Shown here one piece after another: positions 25,940 through 35,154 of a DNA stretch of 60,433 bases. Under the pieces are notes generated by a model, which worked only from the letters and a program-made list of their open reading frames with translations, searched no databases and had not been told where the DNA came from. Positions within the stretch are counted from its first letter, which is position 1. Each line of letters starts with the position of its first letter. A program made the translations under genes and the position numbers. Source of the stretch: Jiangella aurantiaca (GTDB lineage Bacteria; Actinomycetota; Actinomycetes; Jiangellales; Jiangellaceae); assembly GCF_004349105.1 (NCBI RefSeq), contig NZ_SMLB01000034.1:1-60433 (forward strand), written 5' to 3'.

Positions 25940-26311
25940 TCACGCCGATGGTGGAAGCGGCCGGCGGCCGGCGAAGCCGAGGTCGGCCCGGTGGTACCAG
26001 GCGAGGTCGGCGTCGCCCTCCAGCCAGCACAGCAGCACCGGCTCGCCGTCGAGCACCGACGGGAAGTCCAGCAGCAGCGGCGCGATGCCCTTCACCTCGG
26101 GCCCGGCGGCGACGACGGCCGACAGCAGCTCGTCCAGGCGGGCCTGGGCGGCCTTCAGCTCCGGCAGCCCGCCCAGCGGGGTCGCCGGGCCGCCCTGCAC
26201 CGCGGCGCCCAGTTCGGCGAGGTCGGCGCGGACCTCGATCAGGCCGGCCAGGACCGGGCGCAGCCGTTCGAGCACGGCCCGCGCCTCGGCGGCGGTGTAG
26301 ACGTCGCTCAC
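25940..26311 (-). CDS. DUF2203 family protein
   Basis: A 123-residue cytoplasmic protein, MSDVYTAAEARAVLERLRPV at the start. The DUF2203 pattern is seen in a helical N-terminal half, then VKGIAPLLLDFPSVLDGEPV, LLCWLEGDADLAWYHRADLG and a C-terminal FAGRRPL. Length is normal for the family, which is conserved but has no established function. The family often lies near DNA metabolism or stress genes, which gives no clue here. A small zinc-ribbon-like gene lies 34 bases upstream in the same direction and may share its transcript. Confidence 0.88.
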   Translation of the reverse strand: MSDVYTAAEARAVLERLRPVLAGLIEVRADLAELGAAVQGGPATPLGGLPELKAAQARLDELLSAVVAAGPEVKGIAPLLLDFPSVLDGEPVLLCWLEGDADLAWYHRADLGFAGRRPLPPSA

Positions 26312-26345
26312 TCCTCGATTGTCCCGGAGCGGCAGGGCGGCGCCG

Positions 26346-26510
26346 TCAGGGCCGCGGCACGAGGACGCGCAGGGTGTCGGCCGGGCCGAGGAACCGGTGG
26401 TCGGCGGCGCAGTGGACGGCGACGTGCTCGACCGGACCAGAGGTGCTGGAGAACGTGCCGCGCGGCGTGACGGTGGCCGGCAGCCCGCATTCGGGGCAGT
26501 CGTAGAGCAT
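26346..26510 (-). CDS. Small CPxCG zinc-ribbon-like protein
   Basis: A 54-residue protein, MLYDCPECGLPATVTPRGTF, with CPEC near the N-terminus and a possible second ligand pair CAADH near residue 35. This suggests a single small zinc-binding knuckle. The second half (FLGPADTLRVLVPRP) is not diagnostic. Codon third positions are strongly G/C from ATG 26510 onward, which supports that start. Function is unknown. The gene is co-directional with the DUF2203 gene downstream. Confidence 0.65.
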   Translation of the reverse strand: MLYDCPECGLPATVTPRGTFSSTSGPVEHVAVHCAADHRFLGPADTLRVLVPRP

Positions 26511-26683
26511 CGTGCGCACTCCTGGCGTGGGACGGGGTTCGCGCCGTCCTCGCCGCGAGTCGCTGCTACGTCCAGAGTGCCCAGTGCCCCGCCGTGATCG
26601 CCAGACCGCCGTGAGCACGGTCACATGTGCCGTGGGTCACACCGGTTCGGGCGAAACCCTTGCGGTGTCAGCATTCGCCGACT

Positions 26684-26699
26684 TTGCTGGGACCAGCAA
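26684..26699. promoter_or_regulatory. Perfect 16-bp palindrome upstream of the hydroxylase operon
   Basis: TTGCTGG, two bases, then CCAGCAA form a perfect 7+2+7 palindrome about 140 bases upstream of the 2Fe-2S subunit start. It is of the size bound by a dimeric repressor or activator. A strong AGGAGG at 26749-26754 lies between it and the operon, but no convincing ORF follows it. Otherwise the 26511-26839 gap appears empty. Confidence 0.35.
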
Positions 26700-26839
26700 G
26701 CGCGCATCGGGATCCGGACGCCGCCGGCGACTCCTGGATCGCGACCCGAGGAGGTGACAGCGCGCCGCGGTTTGCTCCCGTTGCGCTCTCGGTCGGGCCG
26801 GTCGAGGCAGCGCCGGTCCCTGGCGTAGGCGGGAGTCCC

Positions 26840-27367
26840 ATGACCAGAATCAGCATGACCGTCGATGGCGTCCGGTACGACGACGACGTCGAGCCACGCA
26901 CCCTGCTCGTCCAGCACCTGCGCGACCGTCTCGGCAAGGTCGGCACCGTCGTCGGCTGCGACACCAGCAACTGCGGCGCCTGCACGGTCCTGTTGTCCGG
27001 CAAGAGCGTCAAGAGCTGTTCCATCCTGGCCGTGCAGGCGGACAGCGCCGACGTCACCACCATCGAGGGCCTGGCCGGCGACGGCGGCGAGCTGCACCCC
27101 GTCCAGGCGGCCTTCCACGAGCAGCACGGCCTGCAGTGCGGCTACTGCACGCCCGGCATGATCATGGCCGCGGTCGACCTGCTGACCGAGAACGCCGAGC
27201 CCACCGACGCGGAGATACGCGAGGGGCTCGAGGGCAACCTGTGCCGGTGCACCGGCTACCAGAACATCGTGCGGGCGGTCCGCGCGGCCGCCGAGTCGAT
27301 GCGGACCAGCGTGCCGTCGACGCCGGAAACCGCCGAGGCCGGCGCCCGCGAGGGGGTGACGACGTGA
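26840..27367 (+). CDS. Molybdenum hydroxylase, 2Fe-2S small subunit
   Basis: A 175-residue protein. The plant-type ferredoxin cluster is bound by Cys40, Cys45, Cys48 and Cys60 ([20 protein letters not shown], then SC). The C-terminal helical-bundle cluster is bound by Cys100, Cys103, Cys135 and Cys137 ([18 protein letters not shown]). These two clusters pass electrons from the Mo site to FAD in the xanthine dehydrogenase/CO dehydrogenase superfamily. After residue 150 there is a short Thr/Glu tail unlike the core family. GGGAG lies nine bases before ATG 26840. The stop overlaps the GTG of the Mo subunit gene (GTGA). Confidence 0.95.
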   Translation: MTRISMTVDGVRYDDDVEPRTLLVQHLRDRLGKVGTVVGCDTSNCGACTVLLSGKSVKSCSILAVQADSADVTTIEGLAGDGGELHPVQAAFHEQHGLQCGYCTPGMIMAAVDLLTENAEPTDAEIREGLEGNLCRCTGYQNIVRAVRAAAESMRTSVPSTPETAEAGAREGVTT

Positions 27368-29763
27368 CGGTCACCGAGCAGCGCCCGTCCGGCGAGGTCG
27401 GCCGCGACCGCCGCCGCAAGGAGGACGCCCGGCTGATCACCGGCCGGACCACCTGGACCGACAACCTGTCCCTGCCGGGCATGCTGCACCTCGCCATCCT
27501 GCGCAGCCCCATGGCTCACGCGCGCATCACCGGCATCGACGTGACCGCCGCCCGCGAGATGACCGCCGTGGTGGACGTCTTCACCGGCCGCGACGTCGCC
27601 GACGTCCAGGGCAGCCTGCCATGCGCGTGGACGGTCACTCCGGACCTGAAGCATCCCGACCACCCGCCGCTCGCGGTCGACGAGGTCCGGTTCGCCGGCG
27701 AGCCGATCGCCGTCGTCGCCGCCCGCGACTGGGCCAGCGCACTGGACGCGCTCGAAGCGATCGACGTCGACTACGAGCCGCTGCCTGCGGTCTTGGACAT
27801 GGAGGCGGCTCTCGCCGACGGTGCCCCGCTGGTCCACGACAGCCTGGGCACCAACAAGGCCTTCACCTGGGTCTTCGACTCCGCCGAGGCCGGCACTGGC
27901 GGCGACCTGGCGGACGCGCTGGCGCAGGCCGAGGTCGTCGTCCGCCGGCGGTACGTCCAGCAGCGGCTGATCCCGGCGTTCATGGAGCCGCGCAGCGTCG
28001 TCGTCGACCCGACCCCCGACCAGATCACGATGTGGTCCTCGACCCAGGTGCCGCACTTCGTCCGGTTCTTCCTGGCCGCCCTGCTGGGGACGCCTGAGCA
28101 CAAGATCCGGGTGATCGCGCCGGACGTCGGCGGCGGCTTCGGTGGCAAGCTGCAGATCACGGCGGAGGAGTTCATCACGTTCCTGACCGCGCAGCGGCTG
28201 CACAAGCCGGTGAAGTACACCGAGTCCCGGTCGGAGTCGATGCTGGCGGCGCACCACGGACGGGACATGATCCAGGAGGTCGAGATCGGCGCCCGCCGCG
28301 ACGGCACGGTCACCGGCCTGGGCGTCCGGCTGCTCGCGAACATGGGCGGCTACCTGCGGCTCCTCACGCCCGCGACGCCGCTCCTGGGCCGCTACATGTA
28401 CAACGGCATCTACAAGTTCCCGGCGCACCGGTTCGAGTGCACCGGCGTCTTCACCACCACCACGCCGACGGACGCCTACCGCGGCGCCGGCCGGCCGGAG
28501 GCCACGTTCGCCATCGAACGGGCGATGGACGACCTCGCCGCCGAGCTGGGCATGGAGCCGATGGAGCTGCGCCGGCGCAACTGGATCCGGCACGACGAAT
28601 TCCCGTTCACGACGGTGACCGGGCTGACCTACGACTCGGGCGACTACGAGGCGGCCACCGAGCGAGCGATGGAGCTGTTCCGGTACGACGAGCTGCGCCG
28701 CGAGCAGCAGGAGCGCCGGCACCGCGGCGACCGCGTCCAGCTGGGCGTCGGCATCTCCACCTACACCGAGATGTGCGGGCTCGCGCCGAGCCGCTGGCTG
28801 GGCTCCCTCGGCTACGCCGCCGGCGGCTGGGAGTCCGCGTCGGTGCGGATGCTGCCCACCGGCAAGGTCGAAGTGCTCACCGGCACCACGCCACACGGCC
28901 AGGGGCACGAGACGGTGTGGAGCCAGATCGTCGCCGACCAGCTCGGGGTGCCGTTCGAGGACGTCGAGGTGATGCATGGCGACACCCGCACGTCGCACAA
29001 GGGCCTGGACACCTACGGCTCGCGCTCGCTCGCGGTCGGCGGGTACGCGCTGGTCGAGGCGTGCAGGCGGGTGGTCGAGAAGGCCCGGCCGATGGCCGCG
29101 CACATGCTCGAGTGCGACCCCGCGGACCTGGAGTTCGTGGACGGGCAGTTCCGGGTGCGCGGTGCGCCGGGCGCGGCGAAGTCCATCACCGAGTGCGCGC
29201 TGGCGATCTTCGCCGCACATGACCTGCCCGACGGGGTCGAGCCGTACCTCGACGCGGACGCCAGCTACGACCCCGTCGACTTCTCGTTCCCGCACGGCAC
29301 CCACCTGTGCGCCGTCGAAGTCGACACCGAGACCGGCATGGCGACGATCCGCTCGTACGTGGCCGTCGACGACGTCGGCCGCGCGGTCAACCCGCTGATC
29401 GTCGAGGGGCAGGTGCACGGCGGCGTCGCCCAGGGCATCGCGCAGGCGCTGTTCGAGGAGGCCCGCTACGACGAGGACGGCAACCTCATGACTGGGACGT
29501 TCGTCGAGTACACGATCCCGAGCGCGTCGGACCTGCCGGACCTCGTCACCGACCGCACCGAGACGCCGGCGCCCGGGCACCCGCTCGGCGCCAAGGGCGT
29601 CGGCGAGGCCGGCACCATCGCCTCGACCCCGGCGGTTGTCAACGCCGTGGTCGACGCGCTGCGACCGCTCGGCGTCACCGACGTGCGCATGCCGTGCACG
29701 CCGGAACGGGTGTGGTCGACGATCCAGGCTGCCCGCTCCGCGAACGGAGGTGAGCCCCGATGA
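27364..29763 (+). CDS. Molybdenum hydroxylase, Mo-pterin large subunit (form II CoxL-like)
   Basis: A 799-residue protein. Cofactor blocks are present in order: [19 protein letters not shown], the molybdopterin glycine loop [20 protein letters not shown] near residue 370, [13 protein letters not shown], and the catalytic glutamate in GAKGVGEAG near residue 746. The active-site loop reads AYRGAGR rather than the AYRCSFR of true form I CO dehydrogenase. It is therefore a form II/aldehyde-oxidoreductase-like enzyme, and CO oxidation should not be inferred. The substrate is likely an aldehyde, purine or N-heterocycle, but cannot be read from sequence. The GTG start is coupled to the upstream gene, and the stop is coupled to the FAD subunit gene. 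Confidence 0.93.
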   Translation: MTVTEQRPSGEVGRDRRRKEDARLITGRTTWTDNLSLPGMLHLAILRSPMAHARITGIDVTAAREMTAVVDVFTGRDVADVQGSLPCAWTVTPDLKHPDHPPLAVDEVRFAGEPIAVVAARDWASALDALEAIDVDYEPLPAVLDMEAALADGAPLVHDSLGTNKAFTWVFDSAEAGTGGDLADALAQAEVVVRRRYVQQRLIPAFMEPRSVVVDPTPDQITMWSSTQVPHFVRFFLAALLGTPEHKIRVIAPDVGGGFGGKLQITAEEFITFLTAQRLHKPVKYTESRSESMLAAHHGRDMIQEVEIGARRDGTVTGLGVRLLANMGGYLRLLTPATPLLGRYMYNGIYKFPAHRFECTGVFTTTTPTDAYRGAGRPEATFAIERAMDDLAAELGMEPMELRRRNWIRHDEFPFTTVTGLTYDSGDYEAATERAMELFRYDELRREQQERRHRGDRVQLGVGISTYTEMCGLAPSRWLGSLGYAAGGWESASVRMLPTGKVEVLTGTTPHGQGHETVWSQIVADQLGVPFEDVEVMHGDTRTSHKGLDTYGSRSLAVGGYALVEACRRVVEKARPMAAHMLECDPADLEFVDGQFRVRGAPGAAKSITECALAIFAAHDLPDGVEPYLDADASYDPVDFSFPHGTHLCAVEVDTETGMATIRSYVAVDDVGRAVNPLIVEGQVHGGVAQGIAQALFEEARYDEDGNLMTGTFVEYTIPSASDLPDLVTDRTETPAPGHPLGAKGVGEAGTIASTPAVVNAVVDALRPLGVTDVRMPCTPERVWSTIQAARSANGGEPR

Positions 29764-30614
29764 TCCCCGCGGCGTTCGACTACACCCGGGCGGCCTCGGT
29801 CGAGGACGCCGTCACCGTGCTCGCCGGCGCCGGCGACGACGGCAAGGTGCTGGCCGGCGGGCAGAGCCTGCTCCCGATGCTGCGGCTGCGGCTGGCCGCG
29901 CCGACGATGGTGGTCGACCTCGGCGGCGTGGCCGAGCTGCGCGGCGTCCGCGACGACGGCGACGCGCTCGTCATCGGCGCCATGACCACGCACGACGACG
30001 TGACGAAGCACCCGCTGGTGCGCGAGCACGCGCCGCTCATCGCGCAGGCCGCCGAGACCGTCGGCGACCGCCAGGTCCGGCACATGGGCACGTTCGGCGG
30101 GTCGCTCGCGCACGCCGACCCGGCCGGTGACCTGCCCGGCGTGGCGCTGGCGCTGGACGCGGTGATGTCGGTGGCCGGGCCCGACGGCATGCGGGACGTG
30201 CCGGCCGGCGACTTCTTCGTCGACTACTTCACGACGGCGCTCGGCGCCAGCGACGTACTGGTGTCGGTGCGGGTGCCGAAGCTGACCGGCTGGAGCACCC
30301 ACTACGAGAAGTTCCACCAGATGGCGCAGTCGTGGTCGGTCGTCGGCGTGGCCGCGGCGGTGCGCCGGTCCAACGGCAGCATCGCCGAGGCCCGGGTCGC
30401 CCTGACCAACATGGGCGTCACCCCGATCCGCGCCCGCGGCGTCGAAGAGGCCCTGACCGGCGCCCCGGCGACGGCGGACACGGTGGCGGCCGCGGCCGCG
30501 CGGGCGATGGAAGGCGCGTCGCCGCTCACCGACGGCACCGCGTCAGCGGAGTACCGGACCCAGCTGGCGCCCGTCCTCACCCGGCGCGCCGTCATGGCGG
30601 CCGGCGGACTGTAG
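29760..30614 (+). CDS. Molybdenum hydroxylase, FAD-binding medium subunit
   Basis: A 284-residue protein of normal length for the CoxM/xanthine-dehydrogenase FAD subunit. FAD pyrophosphate motifs are AGGQSLLPMLRLRL near residue 32 and TFGGSLAHADPAGDLP near residue 115. The C-terminal domain ends LTRRAVMAAGGL. It accepts electrons from the Fe-S subunit and passes them to an external acceptor. It overlaps the Mo subunit by ATGA, so all three subunits come from one transcript (order S-L-M). No maturation gene (XdhC, CoxD/E/G type) lies alongside, so insertion of the cofactor must rely on genes elsewhere. Confidence 0.95.
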   Translation: MIPAAFDYTRAASVEDAVTVLAGAGDDGKVLAGGQSLLPMLRLRLAAPTMVVDLGGVAELRGVRDDGDALVIGAMTTHDDVTKHPLVREHAPLIAQAAETVGDRQVRHMGTFGGSLAHADPAGDLPGVALALDAVMSVAGPDGMRDVPAGDFFVDYFTTALGASDVLVSVRVPKLTGWSTHYEKFHQMAQSWSVVGVAAAVRRSNGSIAEARVALTNMGVTPIRARGVEEALTGAPATADTVAAAAARAMEGASPLTDGTASAEYRTQLAPVLTRRAVMAAGGL

Positions 30615-30633
30615 CCGCGCCCTATACGCCCTT

Positions 30634-30683
30634 GATCATCAACCTTCCGGGCTGCCATGACGACACCAACGGTTGATGATCAC
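30634..30683 (+). repeat. Perfect 12-bp inverted repeat after the hydroxylase operon
   Basis: TGATCATCAACC (30634-30645) and GGTTGATGATCA (30672-30683) are exact inverted repeats separated by 26 bases. They lie 20 bases after the operon stop. This is a plausible terminator or a member of the GATCA-containing intergenic palindromes in this window. Confidence 0.5.
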
Positions 30684-30772
30684 GGGCCGCCGCATCTGCT
30701 CACCGGCGCGGGAGCGGCCATGCGTCCGGCGCAGCCTCTAGGATCACCTCCACCGTCGTCTGGAGGCTCCGC

Positions 30773-31261
30773 ATGCCCGACAGCGTGTTCTTCGCCCTGA
30801 CGCTCGCCTCGGCGGTCTCCGCCGGACTGATGGCCGGCATCTACTTCGCGTTCTCGAGCATGGTGATGCCGGGGCTGCGCCGCCTGCAGCCGGGCGAGGC
30901 CGTGCGATCGATGCAGGCGATCAACGTCGCCGTCATCAACCCGTGGTTCCTCGCCGCGTTCCTCGGCTCCGCGGCGCTGGCCCTGGTGTCGTTGATCTTC
31001 TCGCTCGTCCGTTGGGGCGAGGAGGAGGCGATCTACCTGCTCATCGGCGGCCTGCTGCTGATCTTCGGCTCCATCGGCCTGACCCGCGGCTACCACATCC
31101 CGCGCAACAACGCGCTGGCCCTCGTCGACCCGGACGGGCAGGAGGCGAAGGAGCGCTGGGAGACCTACGACGCCGAGTGGACGTCCTGGAACCACATCCG
31201 ATCGATCGCCAGCCTCGCCTCGGCCATCCTGTTCGCCGCAGGCCTGGCCGCCGTCGAGTAG
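30773..31261 (+). CDS. DUF1772 (anthrone-oxygenase-like) membrane protein
   Basis: A 162-residue protein with four hydrophobic helices. Family blocks are LMAGIYFAFSSMVMPGLRRL near the N-terminus, INVAVINPWFLAAFLGSAAL, RGYHIPRNNALA in the loop, and W-x3-NHIRSIASLAS in the last third. DUF1772 proteins resemble anthrone oxygenases of polyketide pathways, but most members, including this one, stand outside any such cluster and their role is unknown. The start is ATG 30773. In the 255 bases after it, one frame reads GLRAAGCHLYAVGVSETDPD and looks faintly like an old gene fragment, but I cannot name it. Confidence 0.88.
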   Translation: MPDSVFFALTLASAVSAGLMAGIYFAFSSMVMPGLRRLQPGEAVRSMQAINVAVINPWFLAAFLGSAALALVSLIFSLVRWGEEEAIYLLIGGLLLIFGSIGLTRGYHIPRNNALALVDPDGQEAKERWETYDAEWTSWNHIRSIASLASAILFAAGLAAVE

Positions 31262-31516
31262 GTCCGATCCATACAAGCCGCGCCGGCCGCGGCCGTGCGA
31301 CGGGCTGCGCGCCGCCGGATGCCACCTCTACGCCGTCGGCGTCTCCGAGACCGACCCAGATCTCGTCGTGGTCAGCGAGCAAAGATCACGAACTCTCTCC
31401 AGTCGGCTCACGCATTGGACCGAGGACTCAGGGGACCTCCGGCCCCCCCATCGCCCGTCGGTTTTGCATCACCCTCCCACGGGCACATGTCGAGGGTGGC
31501 CTCGGCGTCGACGCGC

Positions 31517-31939
31517 TCACCGGTGCAGCTGGGCGCCCTTGACGATCTTGTCGACGGCGTTCTTCGGGCCGTGTACGGCGAGCCCGACCAGGTCGAGGTC
31601 GGCCCGCTTCACCGCAGCCACGGCGGCCCGGTTGTCGCGGTCATTGCCGGTGCCGAACAGCTCGCGCGTGAAGATCGCCGGGCGGAGCCCGCGGTCCAGC
31701 GCCCGGCCGTGCGCGGCGGTCAGGACGGCGGCGTCGCCGGCGAACACCAGCACCGGCTGGCCGAACATCGGCAGGTAGCCGGTGCCGTCGGCGTCCTCGT
31801 ACGGCTCACCGATCAGCTCCGGGGAGGTCGCGGCCACGCCGCTGACCAGGAACGCCGTCACGTTGAGGCGTTGCCAGACGGCGAGGTCGTCGGCGAGCAG
31901 CACAGCGATCTTGGTGGCGAAGCGGATCTCGTCGGTCAC
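31517..31939 (-). CDS. DUF2000 family protein
   Basis: A 140-residue cytoplasmic protein. It starts at GTG 31939 with GGAG seven bases upstream and reads MTDEIRFATKIAVLLADDLA. Family features are the ATKIAVLLADDLAVWQRLNV strand-helix, VSGVAATSPELIGEPYEDAD, YLPMFGQPVLVFAG and LFGTGNDRDNRAAV. The fold is predicted alpha/beta (a PTH2-like relation has been proposed for the family). Function is unknown. It is divergent from the AraC regulator, with about 50 bases between the genes, so it is a candidate target of that regulator. Confidence 0.85.
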   Translation of the reverse strand: MTDEIRFATKIAVLLADDLAVWQRLNVTAFLVSGVAATSPELIGEPYEDADGTGYLPMFGQPVLVFAGDAAVLTAAHGRALDRGLRPAIFTRELFGTGNDRDNRAAVAAVKRADLDLVGLAVHGPKNAVDKIVKGAQLHR

Positions 31940-32047
31940 CGCTCCAGCATGCGCCGACCGGCCGCCGCGGGTCTTGTACGTTATTAGCCGATGGCCGACC
32001 GCGAGGTCCCAAGCGGCGGCGAGTCCCACAGCGGAAAGGGGGATCGC

Positions 32048-32848
32048 GTGTTCGCCCCCGCCGGCGCGACGGTCCGGGCCTGGCGTCCCGACGTGCCCGG
32101 GCTGGTCGAGGTCTTCCACGCCCGGTTCACCCACCACGCCTATCCCGCGCACACCCACACCGCGTGGACGCTGCTCATCGTCGACGACGGCGCCATCCGG
32201 TTCGACCTCGACCGGCATCACCACGGCGCCGCCGGGTCCGCCGTCACGCTGCTGCCGCCCCACGTCCCGCACGACGGCCGGGCCGCGACGCCGGCCGGGT
32301 TCGGTAAGCGGGTGCTCTACCTCGACCCCGACGTCCTCGGCGAGGAGCTGATCGGCGCCGCCGTCGACCACCCCACGTTCGCCGACCGGCAGCTGCGGCT
32401 GCGGGTCCACCAGCTGCACCGGGCGCTGGAGCGGCCCGGCGACGCACTGGAGGCGGAGAGCCGGCTGACGCTGATCGGCGCCCGGATCGCCACCCTGCTG
32501 AGGTCCGGCCGGACCGCCGCGGACCCGCCGCGGCCACCGTCCGGCCTGGCCGGCCGGCTGCGCGACCTGCTCGACGCGCACGTCACCGACGGCGTCACGC
32601 TGCGGGCCGCGGCCGCGCAGCTGCACGCCCACCCGACCCATCTGGTGCGCTCGTTCACGACGGCGTTCGGCCTGCCGCCGCATCGGTATCTCACCGGCCG
32701 CCGCGTCGAGTTGGCCCGCCGGCTGCTGCTGGCCGGGCAGCGTCCGGCCGAGGTCGCCACCGCCGCCGGCTTCTACGACCAGGCGCACCTCACCCGGCAG
32801 TTCAGCCGCTACCTCGGCGTCAGTCCGGGCCACTACGCAAGGGCTTGA
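32048..32848 (+). CDS. AraC family transcriptional regulator
   Basis: A 266-residue regulator. The N-terminal cupin-like ligand domain has AHTHTAWTLLIVDDGAIRFD and LLPPHVPHDG. The C-terminal double helix-turn-helix has TLRAAAAQLHAHPTHLVRSF, FGLPPHRYLTGRRVELARRL and the signature AAGFYDQAHLTRQFSRYLGV. I chose GTG 32048 because AAAGGGGG sits seven bases upstream; ATG 31991, 19 codons earlier, is the alternative and would follow a TACGTT -10-like element. AraC regulators of this form respond to a small ligand and usually activate an adjacent gene, either the divergent DUF2000 gene or the aldo/keto reductase just downstream. Confidence 0.88.
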   Translation: MFAPAGATVRAWRPDVPGLVEVFHARFTHHAYPAHTHTAWTLLIVDDGAIRFDLDRHHHGAAGSAVTLLPPHVPHDGRAATPAGFGKRVLYLDPDVLGEELIGAAVDHPTFADRQLRLRVHQLHRALERPGDALEAESRLTLIGARIATLLRSGRTAADPPRPPSGLAGRLRDLLDAHVTDGVTLRAAAAQLHAHPTHLVRSFTTAFGLPPHRYLTGRRVELARRLLLAGQRPAEVATAAGFYDQAHLTRQFSRYLGVSPGHYARA

Positions 32849-32882
32849 CCTCGACCGCGCTCGAAGTGGCAGCGTGTTCGGC

Positions 32883-33896
32883 ATGACTGTGACGACGCGC
32901 ACATTGGGCCGCAGCGGCATCGAGGTCAGCGCCCTGGGCATGGGCTGCTGGGCCATCGGCGGGCCGTTCTGGGGCGGGACCCAGCCCTTCGGATGGGGCG
33001 AGGTCGACGACGACGAGTCGGTGGCGACGGTCCGCCGGGCGGTCGAGCTCGGGGTGACCCTGTTCGACACATCCGACGCGTACGGCACCGGGCACAGCGA
33101 GACGATCCTGGGCCGCGCGCTAGCCGGGCGCCGCGACGAGGTCCTCATCGCGACCAAGTGGGGCAACACCATCGACCCGGCCACGCGGCAGCTCACCGGC
33201 AGCGACCCGTCGCCTGAGTACCTGCGCCGGGGGCTCGAGGGGTCGCTGGCGCGGCTGGGCACCGACTACATCGACCTCTACCAGCTGCACCTCAACGACC
33301 TGCCGATCCCCGTGGCGAACGAGCTGCTGGGCACGCTGGAGGAGCTGGTCGAGGAGGGCAAGATCCGCTGGTACGGCTGGAGCACCGACCACGCCGACCG
33401 CGCCGCCGCGTGGGGCGAGGCCGGCCCGCATTGCACCGCCGTCCAGCACGCCTTCAATGTCCTGCACGACGCCGCCGAGGTGCTGGCCGTGTGCGAGGAG
33501 CACGATCTGGCGAGCCTGAACCGCAGTCCACTCGCGATGGGCCTGCTCACCGGCAAGTTCACCGCATCGTCGACACTCGGGCCGGACGACGTCCGCGGCC
33601 TCGCGCCGGACTGGCTCTCCTACTTCCGCGACGGCCGGCCGGTGCCGCTGTGGCTGGACCGGGTCGCCGCGATCCGGGAGGTGCTGCGCAGCGGCGGACG
33701 GACGCTGGCGCAGGGGTCGCTGGCGTGGATCTGGGCGCGCAGCGGATCGACGATCCCGATCCCCGGCTGCCGGACCGTCGCCCAGGTCGAGGAGAACGCC
33801 GGCGCACTGGCCCACGGGCCGCTCACCCCGGCCGAGCTGGCCGAGGTCGAGCGGCTGCTGGCGGACCTGCGCGCCGAACCGGCCGGCGCGATGTGA
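32883..33896 (+). CDS. Aldo/keto reductase
   Basis: A 337-residue NADPH-dependent oxidoreductase of the (beta/alpha)8 barrel family. The full catalytic tetrad is visible: Asp62 (LFDTSDAYG), Tyr67, Lys92 (IATKWG) and His136 (DLYQLHL). The C-terminal cofactor segment [19 protein letters not shown] is also normal. It begins 34 bases after the AraC gene, so they are probably co-transcribed or co-regulated. The [21 protein letters not shown]-terminal region is typical of actinobacterial members; substrate unknown. Confidence 0.93.
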   Translation: MTVTTRTLGRSGIEVSALGMGCWAIGGPFWGGTQPFGWGEVDDDESVATVRRAVELGVTLFDTSDAYGTGHSETILGRALAGRRDEVLIATKWGNTIDPATRQLTGSDPSPEYLRRGLEGSLARLGTDYIDLYQLHLNDLPIPVANELLGTLEELVEEGKIRWYGWSTDHADRAAAWGEAGPHCTAVQHAFNVLHDAAEVLAVCEEHDLASLNRSPLAMGLLTGKFTASSTLGPDDVRGLAPDWLSYFRDGRPVPLWLDRVAAIREVLRSGGRTLAQGSLAWIWARSGSTIPIPGCRTVAQVEENAGALAHGPLTPAELAEVERLLADLRAEPAGAM

Positions 33897-33913
33897 CGCG
33901 CGGCCAGGCGGCG

Positions 33914-34261
33914 TCAGCCGCCGATGACCTGCCGAACCTCCATCGCCCACCGGGAGGCGTCGGGCCAGCGGGCGGCGATGTCGAGCGCCCGTTCCTCCGA
34001 CGCCACGTCGACGGTGAGGTAGCCGGCGAGGTGCTCCTTGGCCTCCAGGTACGGGCCGTCGGTGACGATCGTGGCGCCGTCACGCACCTTCACCGTCTTC
34101 GCCCGCACGGCGTCGACGAGTGCCTCGCCGCCGGCCCACTCCCCCGACTCCTGCAGCTCCTTCATCAGCACGTCGACCTGCCCGAAGATGGCCGACTTCT
34201 CATCGTCGGACATCGTCTCGAACGCGGCGGCGTTGTTGTAGATGAGCAGCATGTACTTCAC
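33914..34261 (-). CDS. YCII-related domain protein
   Basis: A 115-residue protein, [20 protein letters not shown] from GTG 34261 with GAAGGG upstream. The YCII fold motif [20 protein letters not shown] and the ALDIAARWP helix are present. In actinobacteria these proteins are typically encoded beside ECF sigma factors of the SigJ/ECF41-42 type, but none is next to this one. Members are small ferredoxin-like-fold dimers whose chemical role is unsettled. It converges with the aldo/keto reductase. Confidence 0.88.
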   Translation of the reverse strand: MKYMLLIYNNAAAFETMSDDEKSAIFGQVDVLMKELQESGEWAGGEALVDAVRAKTVKVRDGATIVTDGPYLEAKEHLAGYLTVDVASEERALDIAARWPDASRWAMEVRQVIGG

Positions 34262-34399
34262 GACGTGACCCTTCGTGCTCCGGCGTCCCCACTGGACACC
34301 ACTCGTGCGAGACGTCGGAGCCGGCGCCCGCGTCTCGACATCCTCCCCCACCCGTGCCGCGGGTGGGTAACGTCACACGTGACAAGAGAGGGGACCGAC

Positions 34400-34771
34400 A
34401 TGTTCGAGCAGACGAAGGCCTACAGCGGCTTCTCCGTTGACGACATCCCGCGGGCCAAGCAGTTCTACGCCGAGACGCTCGGCCTCGAGGTCAGCGAGGC
34501 GAACGGCATGCTCACGCTGCACATCGCCGGCAGTAACGGGGTGCTCGTCTACCCCAAGGGCGACGCGCACACGCCGGCGTCGTTCACCATCCTCAACTTC
34601 CCGGTCGACGACATCGACGCGGCCGTCGACGAGCTCGCCAGCCGCGGCGTCGGGTTCCAGCGGTACGAAGGTATGAAGGCCGACGCGAAGGGCATCCACC
34701 GCACAGACGGCCCGCCGATCGCCTGGTTCACCGACCCGGCGGGCAACGTGCTCTCTGTGCTGCAGGAGTGA
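34400..34771 (+). CDS. VOC/glyoxalase family protein
   Basis: A 123-residue single-domain VOC protein: [20 protein letters not shown] at the N-terminus, then [38 protein letters not shown] and [15 protein letters not shown]. The first-position metal ligand is not the usual His (YSGFSV), so metal binding is doubtful. GAGAGGGGAC lies just upstream of ATG 34400. A very strong terminator follows the stop. It could be an antibiotic-binding or isomerase-like VOC, but no substrate can be named. Confidence 0.87.
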   Translation: MFEQTKAYSGFSVDDIPRAKQFYAETLGLEVSEANGMLTLHIAGSNGVLVYPKGDAHTPASFTILNFPVDDIDAAVDELASRGVGFQRYEGMKADAKGIHRTDGPPIAWFTDPAGNVLSVLQE

Positions 34772-34776
34772 CCCAC

Positions 34777-34817
34777 ACACGAAGGATCCGGCTCGCCCCG
34801 AGCCGGATCCTTCGTGT
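34777..34817 (+). terminator. Strong hairpin terminator after the VOC gene
   Basis: A perfect 19-bp inverted repeat (34777-34795 with 34799-34817, beginning ACACGAAGGATCCGGCTCG) with a 3-base loop begins six bases after the VOC stop. No T-run follows; such perfect stems serve as terminators in actinobacteria. Confidence 0.75.
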
Positions 34818-34882
34818 CCTGCGGTGACCCGTCCACCCCCGTCACGGGACGAGCGACCCCAGGACGCTGGAGCGCTGCGGCG

Positions 34883-35005
34883 TCACCTGGCGACCACCAC
34901 CGCATCCGGATCATCCCCACGCCCGCGCGAGGCGCTCTTCAACCAGCTGAGCGGCCAGCTCTTGCGCGACCTGGTGGGACGCCGCCGCCTGTGCCTGCCC
35001 TTCAT
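34883..35005 (-). CDS. Small Arg-rich peptide (hypothetical)
   Basis: A 40-residue ORF beginning MKGRHRRRRPTRSRKSWPLS. GGGAGG lies four to nine bases before ATG 35005, and most third positions are G or C. A promoter-like pair TTGAAA/CATAGT lies about 110 bases upstream on the same strand. The peptide is strongly basic in its first half and could bind nucleic acid. An overlapping -1 frame is also open and helix-like, so the choice of frame is not certain. Confidence 0.4.
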   Translation of the reverse strand: MKGRHRRRRPTRSRKSWPLSWLKSASRGRGDDPDAVVVAR

Positions 35006-35117
35006 CGTTCCTCCCTTGTGGGTTGGAATGACCCCCGAGAAGCGGTGACACAGCCGCTCGGGGACCAGTGTCGAGCCGGTCGTCCCGAGCGGGACTCCAG
35101 TGTTCTGTTGTGACTCC

Positions 35118-35147
35118 ACTATGACACTCGCTGTTACAGATTTTCAA
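35118..35147 (-). promoter_or_regulatory. Sigma-70-like promoter in an AT-rich patch
   Basis: On the minus strand TTGAAA (35147-35142) and CATAGT (35123-35118) are separated by 18 bases, an unusually consensus-like pair for this genome. It would transcribe toward the small Arg-rich ORF at 35005. Confidence 0.45.
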
Positions 35148-35154
35148 GAGGAGA

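Noticed and set aside
26754-26828. 24-codon ORF after the AGGAGG upstream of the hydroxylase operon
   Set aside because: The ribosome site touches the GTG, so spacing is wrong, and the peptide is a low-information Arg/Ser sequence.
27364-29763. Aerobic CO dehydrogenase (coxL)
   Set aside because: The active-site loop is AYRGAGR, not the AYRCSFR of form I enzymes, and cox accessory genes are absent.
31262-31516. Possible gene fragment after the DUF1772 gene
   Set aside because: Only about 20 codons look protein-like (GLRAAGCHLYAVGV); no family could be recognised and no start or stop fits.
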